From Hoeflea_A sp963921345 (GTDB lineage: Bacteria; Pseudomonadota; Alphaproteobacteria; Rhizobiales; Rhizobiaceae): 64,000 nucleotides of DNA. The translations under genes were made by a program, and so were the position numbers. This document shows positions 9,354-18,939 of this stretch, one piece after another. Positions within the stretch are counted from its first letter, which is position 1, and every line of letters starts with the position of its first letter. Where the stretch lies: NCBI GenBank assembly GCA_963921345.3, contig CAWUFE020000007.1:4087878-4151877 (forward strand), read 5' to 3'. The notes under the pieces are model-generated. The model had not been told where the DNA came from, did no database searches, and was given only the letters and a program-made list of their open reading frames with translations.

Positions 9354-12300
9354 TGCGCCGGAGCTTTCACCTCCATCCACCGGGTTGCCGTCTGCGCCGC
9401 GTGATAGGGCCGGTACATGTCCTCGACCCGAGCCGCCGGGTGCGAGTAGATACCCGGCGTGGCGGCCCGCACCACATAGGCGACGGTGAACCGGTCGCGC
9501 CGGCCGGACCCGGCATCGAACGCCGCCACGAAGCGGTCGCTGTGGAACTCCGTATGGGCCGGCGTGGTCTCGCCGAGCCACTCGAAACCGCTGGTCCGAG
9601 CGCTTTCCACCAGCCGCGGATTGTCGATCTCCAGGCCGGCCGGCAACAGATCGGTCACCACGATATGCGCCTGCAGTTCGGTGGTCTGCTCGACCGTCAG
9701 GACCACCACGTAACGCTGGTTCTGCTCGGCCGTCTCGATGCTGACGGGATTGCCCGCCATGTCGAAATAATTGCGCGCAATGACAAAGCCGTTCCCGCCG
9801 GCCTGCGGCGGATCGACCGGCGCGGCAATCGCCGTCACGACCGCGGTAAGGTCGGCATTGCCGTCATTTTCCACCCGGACCGGGTTCTGCAGCAGATCGC
9901 GCCCGGAGATACGCCGGTTGAAAGCGCCGCTCCGCGCGACGCCGTCGACCCGCAGCGACAGGTTGGCATCGGCATCGGCCGCCGCCCGCGCCGCCAGCAG
10001 CATCCACGCCTGTTCCTGCGTGGTGCGCGCCGGCCGGACCGTCTGCAGATCGGAGACCAGTTGCACCATGTCGCCGAGCAGCGGCGTGACCGGCCGGCTT
10101 TCGCCGGCGAGCGCGACCATGGCCGCGTCATTGCGCAACGGCGAACCGTAGTGGGGTTGCCAGCGCAGCCCTGTCGGGGTCCGCACCGCCAGCCGATAGG
10201 CGGACGCAAAAGCCCGTTCCGCCCGCTCGGCATCGCCGTAGAGCGCCAGCGCGGCAGCAAGCTGGGCGCGGGCGATCGGCGTCTCGAACTCGGTGAGGCG
10301 CGTATCGGCGTAGTAGCGCAAATCGCCGGCCGCCGCCCGCCGGTTGCGCGCCAGCACGTAGGATGCATAGGCGATGCTGTCGCCTTCGCTCGCGACATCG
10401 TCGGTATAGCCGAGCACGTTCTGCAGATTGTCGAGCGCCAGTCGCAGCGCCTGTGCCGGCACCGCGTAATCCTTTTCGTGCGCCCGCGTGAGGAAGTCGG
10501 TTACATAGGCGTCGAGCCACAGATCGCCGCCGCCCGGCGACCACAGGCCGAAACTGCCGGCGGCCGACTGGTTGGCGAGCACCCGTTCGATCGCCCCCTG
10601 CACCCGCTCCTGCAGCCCCTTGTCGGCCAGCAGTGCGGGCGGCGCGTCGAAATCGTTGACATAAAGCAGCGGCAACGCGCGGCTGGTCGTCTGCTCGGTG
10701 CAGCCATAGGGATAGCGGTCCAGCGCCATCAGCAGCGACGGCACATCGAAACGCGAATTCGACACGCTTATGCTGACACTGGCGTCACCGAGATAGCTGG
10801 CGGCCAGCAACTCGCGGTCAACCACCAGGGCGCCGCCATTGGCGGCAAGCGGTACCTCGATGCGCCGCACTTCCGGCAGGGCCGCCGGGCGGACCGTCAA
10901 TTGCCGAGTCGCCTGCAGGGCCAGGTCGTCCGGCCCGGTCATCGAGATGACGATTTCCGCGTCTCCCGGCCGCCCGGCCCGGATTCCGGTCGCGAAGGAC
11001 GCCGTCTCGCCCGGTGCAAGCCGCACGGTGCGCAGGCCTCCGGACCCTTGCAGGTCGAGAGGTCCGAACGTGCGCAGCGCGATGTGATAATCGCCTTCCG
11101 GTCCGTCCGTGTTGGCGATATCCAGGCGCAGCCGCGACGCATCACCCGGCGCCAGGAACTGCGGCAGGCTGCTGGTGATCACCAGCGGATCGCGGACGAT
11201 GACGTCCTGCACCGCCTTGCCGACACCGCTCTGCGTCCACGCCACCGCCATCAGTCGAACGGTGCCGTTGAACTGCGGAATATCGAAGGAAACGGTAGCG
11301 CGACCCTCGGCATCGAGATCGACGATGCCTGAATAGAGCGCCACCAGCCGTTCCTTGGGCGCACTGCCCTTGATCGCCGGTCCCGGCCCGTCGCCGCCCG
11401 TGCGGATGCTGCCGGCGACACCGAGCGACCCGTCGATCAGTCGCCCGTAAAGATCGCGCATCTCGACGCCGAGTCTGCGCTGGCCGAAATACCAGTCGAC
11501 CGGATCCGGCGGCTGGTAGCGGGTCAGGTTGAGGATGCCGACATCGACCGCTGCAATAACGATCCGCGCCGCATCGGCATTCGCGCCGCTGACGGACACC
11601 GGAATGTCGAGCGTTGTGTTGGGACGGATCCGCTCCGGAACGTCGAGGGAGACGTCCAGGCTGCGTTCGCCGGGACCGACCGCCAGCCATCTGACGCCGA
11701 CCGCACGCGACGGCATGCGGGTGGTTGCGCTGTCGCCGGGCCGGATCAGCGTCGCCGTCACATAGGCGCCGGCGCCCCAGCCGGCCTTGACCGGTATGGC
11801 GATCTCGGCGCCTTCGGCCGGAACCGGTGCGGTGAAGACCTCGTGCAGGGCATCGCCCGCCACGGTCACCAGAACCTCGCCGGCGAAGCGCGGCGAAATC
11901 TGCAGCCGGGCGGTCTCGCCGGCGCGATAGACATCGCGGTCGAGCGCCACCTCGAGCCCGTCGGGCGTTTCCGTCGAGGCCGTGCTGACATACCAGCCGG
12001 CATCGAATTCGACACTGCTGGCAGGTCCCGTCGCATCGTCCGATTCGACCTCCAGCCGGTAGCGTCCCCAGTTGACCGTCGCGGCGATTTCGGCGCCGTC
12101 GGCCGGGACATCGATGCTGCCGTCCGACTCCAGCTCCGTATATTCGATCGGCTCGTAGCGCCACGAGCCGCCCTCGCGATACCACTGATACTCGCGGATG
12201 ATGCGCAACAGCGACCAGCGCAGCCCCTTCGCATCGGCGGTTTGTCCGTCCGGGTCCACCGCAATGACGCGGAAACGGGCGACCGAGCCCTCGCCCACCA

Positions 12301-14803
12301 GGTCGTTCTCGAACTCCGGTTTGATGCCGATCATCGTGCCGGGAGCCCGCACCGGCATTTGCGCCGTGCGTTCGACTGCCCGGCCGCCGCCTTCGCGCAG
12401 CCGCACCGCCAGGTCGGCGACCAGCGGCCGCGTCGTCGCCGGCAGCGTACCGAGCTCGATGTCGATGATGGCCTTGCCGTCCGCATCGAGTTTCGGCAGG
12501 GCGCCGAGTTCCACCTCGCTGCCGGTTTCCTCCTCGTCGGCGAGCCCGAACTCGAAACCGGGATGTGCCTCCAGCGATCGCGCCGTTTTCAGCCGCAGAT
12601 CGCCTTCGAGCGCCAGGCCGGCGGCCGGCGCGCCGTAGAGGAAGCGTCCGTCGACACCGACGGCGGCGACATCGCCCGGCACCAGCGACCGGCCGGGCAC
12701 GCTGAGATCGAATTCGATGCGGTCCGGACGAAAATCCTCGACCAGGAAGCGCGACTCCACCAGCGCCGCATTATTCGGATCCGTGTGGATGCGCACGGTC
12801 CAGGCGCCGTGCATGGCGTTGCTCGGCAAGGCCAGTCCGACTTCGTAGCCGCCGCGCGGCCCGCCCCTGTGCACCAGCCGCCGCTCCTCCTTGCCGTCCG
12901 GCCGCTGCACGATGAAGGTCAGCGGCAGGCCTGCTATTGCCGTCGCCGTGTCGTCGCGCGCCAGCGCCGTCAGGTGCACGGTCTCGCCGGCCCGGTAGAT
13001 GCCGCGCTCGGTCCAGGCGAAGATGTCGATCGGCCCGGGCGCCGCACGCCCGGTCACGCCGCGATCCGACAGGTCGAAACCGGCCTTGGTCATGTCGAGA
13101 AAAACGAAATCGCCGGCACCGCTATCCGCAGTCACTACGGCCGGCGCCAGTCCGGCCTTGCCGCGCAGCAAGCCGGGGGCGAACCGCACCCGGCCGGCCG
13201 CGTCGCTCACGGCGCTTGCCAGCAATTCGTTGTTGCGGGCGATCAGCGACAGGGTCACGCCGGACGCCGGACGAGCCGTCGCCAGCGAGCGGGCGAAGAC
13301 GTTGAGCCCGTCGGTGCCGCTGTAGGTCGACAGGCCGATATCCGAGACCACCAGCCACTGGGTGGCGCGCGGTGTCCAGCTGTCCGGTCGGTCGTTGGCC
13401 GCTTTGGCCATCATTACATAGACGCCGGGCTTGCGGTCTGGAACCGCCTCGTCGATCGGGAAACTCGTCGTGGTTTCGCGGTTGAGCTCAGAACGCACGT
13501 CGAGCGTGCCCTGCCAGACCGGCTCGCCGATTTCCTCGCGGATGCGGCGCGCATCGTAGCCGTCGAGCTGCCGCAGGAATTGCGAATCGGCAAGCAGCGG
13601 CGCCAGCGACCGATCGCCAATGCGGAAGAGCTCGAATTCGACCGACGGCGTGTTGACGGTGACGACGGGAATGCCGCGCCGCGCCTTGCCCGGCAGCACG
13701 AAATTGTCGCCGGTGAAGCGCACGAAGGGCGCCCGGTCGCGCACATAGGTGTTGATCGTGACCGCCGGATCGATCACCTCGCCGACCGACGAAGGCAGAC
13801 CGCCGCGGAGCGTCAGCCGGTAGCTGCGCCCGTGTTCCAGCCCGTCGGCGCAGATCTGCTCTTCCTCCACGGTGATGGTGCTGGCTGTCCGATCGTCGAG
13901 TGCCACGAAATTGCGGTAATCGACCCCGGATTTGACCAGCGGGTCGGAAAACCGCACGCAGATGCGCGCCCGGTTGCCGTCCGCATCGACCGTATGGTCG
14001 ACGACGCGAAACCCCTTGCGCGCCTGCAGATCGCGATAGTCAGCGAGCACCTGCGGAGAGCGCACAAGGGCGAGGCTCGCCTTGTAGGCTTCCAGCGCAG
14101 GGCGATAGAGCTGACGGATCTCCAGCGCCTTGGCAAGGCTGTCGAGCGCCGCTGCGCGAACCGTCGACGTGCGCGACAGCCGGTAAGCGTTGAGCGCCGC
14201 CGCGGTCGCATCGCGCTGCAGTTTGAAGTTGCGCGTACCTTCCCGTCCGATGAGCCCGATCGACGCGTTCGACAGGTCGAGCCAGACCGCCGCATCCGCC
14301 GGATCGATCGCCAGCGCCCCTTTCAGCTTGTCGATCGCGAGGCCCCAGTGATGGGCGGCGAGATTGAGGCCGGCCGCACTTGTCAGCTCGAACAGGCCTG
14401 CATCGATCGGCCGCGGACCGAGGTTGCGCCTGATGTCGGCGGCTTCGTTGGAAAGGCCTTCGGAAACGAAGGTGAGCGGCGGCGGCGCCCCGAGATCGGG
14501 CTCGCCCGATACCGCCACGACCTTGCCGGCGACGGCGCCTTCGAACGGCTGGGTCGCGTTGAAATCGGATTTCAGGAAACACCACTGCGCCTTGCCGTTA
14601 TAGGTAAAGGCGCGGCAGTCGCTGTCACGCAGGCAGATCGCCTTGCACTGATCGAGCGACACGTCCTTTTCGGCGCGCAGGTCGAAGCCGAAGAAATCGG
14701 CGTTTTCGTAGGTCTCGATGCGCCTGTTGTCAGCCGCCATGGCACTGCCCGCCAGCAACAGCCCCAGCGCCGCTCCGATGATGAAACGCAAATGCCGTGT
14801 CAT
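9350..14803 (-). CDS. bacterial alpha-2-macroglobulin with N-terminal PAN/apple domain
   Basis: A 1817-residue periplasmic protease trap. The start at 14803 follows GGGAGGGCGGA and gives a signal peptide (LLLAGSAMA). The next 70 residues carry paired Cys (LDQCKAICLRDSDCRAF, WCFLKSDF), typical of a PAN/apple domain. Macroglobulin MG domains follow, then the bait region and the thioester motif YGCTEQ near residue 1367 (CxEQ, Cys-Gln thioester) in an alpha-toroid domain, and a receptor-like C-terminal domain. E. coli YfhM is a lipoprotein; here I see no lipobox Cys, so this one is probably soluble in the periplasm. It heads the operon with pbpC and the kinase gene. Confidence 0.93.
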   Translation of the reverse strand: MTRHLRFIIGAALGLLLAGSAMAADNRRIETYENADFFGFDLRAEKDVSLDQCKAICLRDSDCRAFTYNGKAQWCFLKSDFNATQPFEGAVAGKVVAVSGEPDLGAPPPLTFVSEGLSNEAADIRRNLGPRPIDAGLFELTSAAGLNLAAHHWGLAIDKLKGALAIDPADAAVWLDLSNASIGLIGREGTRNFKLQRDATAAALNAYRLSRTSTVRAAALDSLAKALEIRQLYRPALEAYKASLALVRSPQVLADYRDLQARKGFRVVDHTVDADGNRARICVRFSDPLVKSGVDYRNFVALDDRTASTITVEEEQICADGLEHGRSYRLTLRGGLPSSVGEVIDPAVTINTYVRDRAPFVRFTGDNFVLPGKARRGIPVVTVNTPSVEFELFRIGDRSLAPLLADSQFLRQLDGYDARRIREEIGEPVWQGTLDVRSELNRETTTSFPIDEAVPDRKPGVYVMMAKAANDRPDSWTPRATQWLVVSDIGLSTYSGTDGLNVFARSLATARPASGVTLSLIARNNELLASAVSDAAGRVRFAPGLLRGKAGLAPAVVTADSGAGDFVFLDMTKAGFDLSDRGVTGRAAPGPIDIFAWTERGIYRAGETVHLTALARDDTATAIAGLPLTFIVQRPDGKEERRLVHRGGPRGGYEVGLALPSNAMHGAWTVRIHTDPNNAALVESRFLVEDFRPDRIEFDLSVPGRSLVPGDVAAVGVDGRFLYGAPAAGLALEGDLRLKTARSLEAHPGFEFGLADEEETGSEVELGALPKLDADGKAIIDIELGTLPATTRPLVADLAVRLREGGGRAVERTAQMPVRAPGTMIGIKPEFENDLVGEGSVARFRVIAVDPDGQTADAKGLRWSLLRIIREYQWYREGGSWRYEPIEYTELESDGSIDVPADGAEIAATVNWGRYRLEVESDDATGPASSVEFDAGWYVSTASTETPDGLEVALDRDVYRAGETARLQISPRFAGEVLVTVAGDALHEVFTAPVPAEGAEIAIPVKAGWGAGAYVTATLIRPGDSATTRMPSRAVGVRWLAVGPGERSLDVSLDVPERIRPNTTLDIPVSVSGANADAARIVIAAVDVGILNLTRYQPPDPVDWYFGQRRLGVEMRDLYGRLIDGSLGVAGSIRTGGDGPGPAIKGSAPKERLVALYSGIVDLDAEGRATVSFDIPQFNGTVRLMAVAWTQSGVGKAVQDVIVRDPLVITSSLPQFLAPGDASRLRLDIANTDGPEGDYHIALRTFGPLDLQGSGGLRTVRLAPGETASFATGIRAGRPGDAEIVISMTGPDDLALQATRQLTVRPAALPEVRRIEVPLAANGGALVVDRELLAASYLGDASVSISVSNSRFDVPSLLMALDRYPYGCTEQTTSRALPLLYVNDFDAPPALLADKGLQERVQGAIERVLANQSAAGSFGLWSPGGGDLWLDAYVTDFLTRAHEKDYAVPAQALRLALDNLQNVLGYTDDVASEGDSIAYASYVLARNRRAAAGDLRYYADTRLTEFETPIARAQLAAALALYGDAERAERAFASAYRLAVRTPTGLRWQPHYGSPLRNDAAMVALAGESRPVTPLLGDMVQLVSDLQTVRPARTTQEQAWMLLAARAAADADANLSLRVDGVARSGAFNRRISGRDLLQNPVRVENDGNADLTAVVTAIAAPVDPPQAGGNGFVIARNYFDMAGNPVSIETAEQNQRYVVVLTVEQTTELQAHIVVTDLLPAGLEIDNPRLVESARTSGFEWLGETTPAHTEFHSDRFVAAFDAGSGRRDRFTVAYVVRAATPGIYSHPAARVEDMYRPYHAAQTATRWMEVKAPAQ

Positions 14804-14928
14804 TCCGCCCTCCCATGACCGCGCCCGTCGGCCACAGGAAGGTGGCCGGGTCTTGCCGGGAAGACAACCGCACAAAACGGATTATTTCATGACGAAACGG
14901 AACGTGGGCGGATCCGGGCGACCGTTCG

Positions 14929-15246
14929 CTATTCCATGCAGTGGCGGCATTTGACCGCGTAGGGCACGGCCTTCAGCCGTTCCTCGGAAATCTCCTCGCC
15001 GCAGGAAAGGCAGGTGCCGTAGATCTCGTTTTCCATGCGCTTGAGCGCCGCATCGATGGCCTTCACCTCGTCCTGCCCGGCCAGGCCCTGCGCCTCGAAG
15101 ACCTCGTCGAACTCGCGTTCGGTGGCGCGTTCCTCGACGTCCGGATCGGGCGCTTCGTCAAGCCAGTCCTCGAGCTGCACCAGCCTTTTCATCAATTCGG
15201 CCCGACGCTCGATCAGGCGTGCTCGGAAAAAATCGAGATCGATCAT
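14929..15246 (-). CDS. DksA/TraR-type C4 zinc-finger protein
   Basis: A 105-residue protein with an N-terminal coiled coil (FRARLIERRAELMKRL) and a C-terminal zinc finger CLSC...CRHC (Cys79, 82, 100, 103) within YGTCLSCGEEISEERL. Members of this family bind the RNA polymerase secondary channel. This one is shorter than E. coli DksA (151), closer to TraR-like or rhizobial short forms, so its exact action is uncertain. The Met at 15246 has GGAG nine bases upstream. The reading frame stays open further upstream and runs into the remains of a Crp/Fnr regulator (15340-15480), an odd in-frame junction. Confidence 0.88.
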   Translation of the reverse strand: MIDLDFFRARLIERRAELMKRLVQLEDWLDEAPDPDVEERATEREFDEVFEAQGLAGQDEVKAIDAALKRMENEIYGTCLSCGEEISEERLKAVPYAVKCRHCME

Positions 15247-15339
15247 GCAGTTACTCCGTACTGCCTTAATGTAGTGCGGCTGCTGGCCGATTTCTAAGCC
15301 TGCTCCGCCACCGAACCCGGCGCATTGGCCCTGCAGAGG

Positions 15340-15480
15340 CCACACGCGATGCTTGTTCGACACCTCGATCACGCCGTCTGCGCGCAGTTTTGTCAATGTC
15401 CGGAGGACGGTTTCGACGGTCGGGCTTGGGGATTTGGCAATGTCGGAGCGGCGCACCGGTGCGACTGGAAAGTGGCTGGA
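15340..15480 (-). pseudogene. Crp/Fnr-family regulator relic (DNA-binding domain only)
   Basis: On the minus strand the reading contains RRSDIAK, then TVETVLRTLTKLRADGVIEV and SNKHRV. This is the winged-helix end of an FNR/FixK-type regulator, where DIADYLGLTIETVSR would be usual. The part between DIA and TVET reads KSPSP, unlike the normal helix, and the entire cyclic-nucleotide-binding-like sensor domain is missing, since the DUF1028 gene ends at 15486. There is no own start codon. I read it as the decayed 3' end of a lost gene. It is in frame with the downstream DksA-like gene. Confidence 0.65.
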
Positions 15481-15485
15481 CCCGC

Positions 15486-16244
15486 TCAGGCGCCAGCCGG
15501 ATCGCTGGCGAAGGAACGGCTCTCGCGGCCTTCCTGCAGGCGGCGCTCCTCCTCCGCGGCAATGGCCGCGTCGATTCCGGTGCGGTCGGTCACGCCGGAA
15601 AAATTGTCGCGGGTCGGCATGGCGTCGGCGACATGCATGTAACGCTCCCAGGCGACGTCGTGGAGGCGGCGCAATTCGGACAGCGGGTCGGCGTGGTCGT
15701 CGACGCGAAGGTCGATCCACGGATAGTCCTCCGACCGGTGGATCCGCAGGGCGGCAGACTGGCGTCCGCGCTTGTCGCCACCGGCAGCTTCGCCGGCTTC
15801 CATCGCCGTCATCAGCCGTTCGGCGAAGGGTAGGTCGCCATTCGCCTGGTAGGCGGCAAGCGTGTCGGCAATGACCGCCTCGCCGGCCAGCATGTTGCCG
15901 GCGACCGAAACGCTGTCGCCGATCAGGTGACCGCACCAGTCGATGCATTTTCCGCCCGTATGAGCGACCGACCGGCCTTCGCGGTCGATCATGTGGATCT
16001 GGCGCTGCGCCTCGCCCCCGTCGCGTGCGAGAAAATCATCGAGCACCGCCGCAGCGGCTTCGCCGCGCGCCAGGCGGTCGGCGGCCTCGATCCCCCAGAG
16101 CGGGCTGACGAAGGCCTGGGTGGCCACCGCGCATTTGCCGCCACGGACATGCGGAACCTGCGCGCCGGCGGCGAAGAACCGGCTGGCAACGGCCACACCG
16201 TGAAATCCGGTTTCCGGGTCTCTGGCGACAATCGAATAGGTCAT
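15486..16244 (-). CDS. DUF1028 family protein (Ntn-hydrolase-like fold)
   Basis: A 252-residue protein starting MTYSIVARDPETGFHGVAVA, the typical start of DUF1028, and continuing with CAVATQAFVSPLWG and SVAGNMLAG. The biochemical activity of the family is not established; members are often next to gamma-glutamyltransferases and peptide transporters, as here, and an amidase role has been inferred from the fold. The Met at 16244 has AGAGGAG upstream, overlapping the end of the transferase gene region. It is the last gene of the GntR-dpp-ggt operon. Confidence 0.9.
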   Translation of the reverse strand: MTYSIVARDPETGFHGVAVASRFFAAGAQVPHVRGGKCAVATQAFVSPLWGIEAADRLARGEAAAAVLDDFLARDGGEAQRQIHMIDREGRSVAHTGGKCIDWCGHLIGDSVSVAGNMLAGEAVIADTLAAYQANGDLPFAERLMTAMEAGEAAGGDKRGRQSAALRIHRSEDYPWIDLRVDDHADPLSELRRLHDVAWERYMHVADAMPTRDNFSGVTDRTGIDAAIAAEEERRLQEGRESRSFASDPAGA

Positions 16245-16258
16245 GCGTGGTGTCTCCT

Positions 16259-18049
16259 CTATCGCCCTGCCGCGTAGGCCTGCATCATGCGGGGCGTTGC
16301 GGCGGCCTTCAGCAGCCCGTCCGGGTCGCGGCTTGCCGCGGTCAGCCGCCCGATCGTCCAGGGTTCCGATACCTCGACGTCGTGGCCCCACTGTTTCAGG
16401 GCCTCGATGACGTCGGGCCCGACGGCCGGTTCGACCATCAGGTGCCCCGGCCGGGTGGCACGAGGATAGAACGACATCTGGAAATGCGACGTGTGGAACA
16501 GCGGCGCGTCGATCGCTTCCTGCAGGTTCATGTTCGTGTGCACCAGGCGCAGCAGCAGAATGAGCTGCCACTGGTCCTGCTGGTCGCCGCCGGGCGTGCC
16601 GAAAGCGTAGTGCGTCCCGCCGGGATCCTGCGCCATCGACGGCGACAGCGTGGTGCGTGGGCGACGCCCCGGCGCCAGCGAGGTCGGCAGTCCTTCGTCG
16701 AGCCAGAACATCTGCGCCCGCGAATTGAGCGGGACGCCGAGCCTCGGCACCACGGGAGACGATTGCAGCCAGCCGCCCGACGGCGTCGCCGACACGGAAT
16801 TTCCCCAGCGGTCGATCACGTCGATATGGACGGTGTCGCCGCGCCGTTCGGTCAGATGCGCCATGGTCGGTTCGCCGGCGCCGACGCCGGAGCCGGCCTG
16901 CGGCCGCAGCGAAGCCCGGCGCATCGTCGCATCCGCCCATGCCTCATGGCCGGCAATGCGGCCCGGGCGCTGGTCATGCGAGGCATCGGCGCCGAGCAGA
17001 TCGCGCCGGCCTTGGGCATAGTCGCGCGACAGCAGCGTCTCGACGGGAAGCTCGGTGTGCAGCGGATCGCCGCAATAGGTTTCGCGGTCGGCGAACGACA
17101 GTTTCATCGCTTCCGTCACCAGGTGAATGAACCCGGCGCTCTGCGTGTCCATGTCCGCGATGCCGCTGCCGTCGAGGATGCGCAGCGATTGAAGCAGCGA
17201 CGGCCCCTGGCTCCAGAAGCCGCATTTCCACACCCGCCAGCCTGCATAGTCGATCTCCAGCGGCGCTTCGTAAGTCGCCGACCAGCGGGCCATGTCGTCG
17301 CCGGTCAGCACGCCGCGGCGGCGCCCGCCGGCCGCATCCATGACACAGGCATCGCGCATCCAGTCGTCGATCGCCTCGGCGACGAAGCCCTGGTGAAAAG
17401 CGCGGCGCGCCGCCTCGATCTGGGCTTCGCGACCGCTGACGGTTTCAGCTTCGCGCAGCAGCCGGTCCCACATGTCGGCCAGGTCCGGATTCTTGAACAG
17501 CGAACCGGGCTCGGGCGCGGCGCCGCCCGGCAGCCAGGTTGCATGGGAGGTCGGCCATTCGTCGCGAAAGAACTCGCCGAGCCCGGCAATCGTTGCGGCG
17601 ACCCGCGGCAGGACGGGATGACCGTGGCGCGCGTAGTGAATGGCGGGCTCCAGAACATCGCGCATTGGCAGTCGACCGTGGTCGCGAAGCATCAGCATCC
17701 AGGCGTCGAAGGCTCCCGGCACGACCGTCGCCAGCAGTCCGGAACCCGGCACCATGTCGAGACCTTCCGCCTTGAAATGGTCGATGGTGGCGGCCGCCGG
17801 CGCGACTCCCTGGCCGCAAATGACGGTCGGCGCATCCGCACCGGCCAGACGGATCAGGGCCGGCATATCCCCAAGCGGACCGTTGAGATGCGGCTCGACC
17901 ACATTCAACACGAAACCCATGCCGGCCGCTGCGTCAAAGGCGCTGCCGCCGAGCTCGAGAAGCCGCATCCCGACAGCCGATGCCATCCAGTGCGTCGAGG
18001 TGGCGACTCCGAAGGTGCCCTTGATTTCCGGTCGTGTGGTGAATGTCAT
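16259..18049 (-). CDS. gamma-glutamyltransferase family protein
   Basis: A 596-residue Ntn hydrolase. It would be made as a precursor that cleaves itself before the nucleophile Thr406, visible in DTVHIDVIDRWGNSVSATPS; in E. coli Ggt the same place reads TTHYSVVD. Other family features are GGSAFDAAAGMGFVLNVVEPH at the start and GTPGGDQQDQWQLILLL near the end. No signal peptide is seen, so it is probably cytoplasmic, acting on imported gamma-glutamyl compounds or related amides rather than on periplasmic glutathione. It sits eight bases after dppC and before the DUF1028 gene. Confidence 0.9.
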   Translation of the reverse strand: MTFTTRPEIKGTFGVATSTHWMASAVGMRLLELGGSAFDAAAGMGFVLNVVEPHLNGPLGDMPALIRLAGADAPTVICGQGVAPAAATIDHFKAEGLDMVPGSGLLATVVPGAFDAWMLMLRDHGRLPMRDVLEPAIHYARHGHPVLPRVAATIAGLGEFFRDEWPTSHATWLPGGAAPEPGSLFKNPDLADMWDRLLREAETVSGREAQIEAARRAFHQGFVAEAIDDWMRDACVMDAAGGRRRGVLTGDDMARWSATYEAPLEIDYAGWRVWKCGFWSQGPSLLQSLRILDGSGIADMDTQSAGFIHLVTEAMKLSFADRETYCGDPLHTELPVETLLSRDYAQGRRDLLGADASHDQRPGRIAGHEAWADATMRRASLRPQAGSGVGAGEPTMAHLTERRGDTVHIDVIDRWGNSVSATPSGGWLQSSPVVPRLGVPLNSRAQMFWLDEGLPTSLAPGRRPRTTLSPSMAQDPGGTHYAFGTPGGDQQDQWQLILLLRLVHTNMNLQEAIDAPLFHTSHFQMSFYPRATRPGHLMVEPAVGPDVIEALKQWGHDVEVSEPWTIGRLTAASRDPDGLLKAAATPRMMQAYAAGR

Positions 18050-18057
18050 TGCGAGTC

Positions 18058-18939
18058 CTAGGTATCGCGTGGGTCGAGGGCATCGCGCAGCCCGTCGCCC
18101 AGCAGGTTGAAGCCCAGGACCACGAGAAAAATCGCGATGCCCGGATATAGCGCCATCCAGGGCGCCTGTTCGAGAAAGTTTTTGGCGACGTTTAGCATCG
18201 ATCCCCAGGAGGGGGCCGGTAGCTGCTGCCCCAGCCCGAGAAACGACAGCGCGGCTTCCGCGATGATCGCGGTGGCGATGGTGAGCGTCGCTTGCACCAG
18301 CAGCGGCGCAAAGATGTTGGGCAGGATATAGCGCCGGATCAGCGCCAGATGGCCGACGCCCACAGCATGGGCGCTTTCGACGTAATCTTCGGTCATCACG
18401 GCCATCGTCTGGGCGCGCGACAGACGAATGAAGATCGGCATGGCCGACAGGCCGATGGCGATCATGGCATTGGTCAGCGACGGCCCGAGAAACGCCGCAA
18501 GTGCGATCGCCAGGATAAGAAACGGCGCCGCCAACAACGCTTCGGTGAAGCGCGAGATCACGGCATCGGTCCAGCCCTTGCGGTAGCCGGCCAGGACGCC
18601 GAGCGGCACGCCGAGGAAAAGCGCGATCAGGACGGAAACGACGCCCGCGAGGAGCGACGCCTGGGCGCCCCAGATCATGCGCGACAGCACATCGCGGCCG
18701 ATCTCGTCGGTGCCGAAGAGATGAGCTGCGGAAGGCGGCTTGCGCACCGCCGACCAGTCGGTCTCCGCCGGTCCCGGAACCGGCAGCACCGGCGCCAGAA
18801 CGGCGATCACGATGAAGAAGCCGACGATGGCGCCACCGAAAAGCGCCGACGGGTTGCGCCGGAATTTCTCCCAGATCCGGTTGCGGGGCCGGTCGATGAC
18901 GGGATCGGCAATGGCCGGAGCGTCGAACGTATCGGTCAT
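18058..18939 (-). CDS. peptide ABC transporter permease, DppC type
   Basis: A 293-residue inner-membrane permease with a cytoplasmic N-terminus (RNRIWEKFRRNPSALFGG), the large periplasmic loop ending LFGTDEIGRDVLSRMIWG, and the EAA loop (YVESAHAVGVGHLALIRRYILPN) that contacts the ATPases. Six helices are expected. The start at 18939 overlaps the DppB stop (ATGA), so the two permeases are coupled. It works with the DppB, DppD and DppF proteins of the same operon and the frameshifted binding protein. Confidence 0.93.
   Translation of the reverse strand: MTDTFDAPAIADPVIDRPRNRIWEKFRRNPSALFGGAIVGFFIVIAVLAPVLPVPGPAETDWSAVRKPPSAAHLFGTDEIGRDVLSRMIWGAQASLLAGVVSVLIALFLGVPLGVLAGYRKGWTDAVISRFTEALLAAPFLILAIALAAFLGPSLTNAMIAIGLSAMPIFIRLSRAQTMAVMTEDYVESAHAVGVGHLALIRRYILPNIFAPLLVQATLTIATAIIAEAALSFLGLGQQLPAPSWGSMLNVAKNFLEQAPWMALYPGIAIFLVVLGFNLLGDGLRDALDPRDT

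Noticed and set aside
6870..9404. 844-codon open frame opposite pbpC
   Set aside because: Antisense shadow of a gene with all PBP1C motifs.
11843..14818. 991-codon open frame opposite the alpha-2-macroglobulin gene
   Set aside because: Antisense shadow; no domain or start signal, while the minus-strand gene has signal peptide, thioester motif and operon context.
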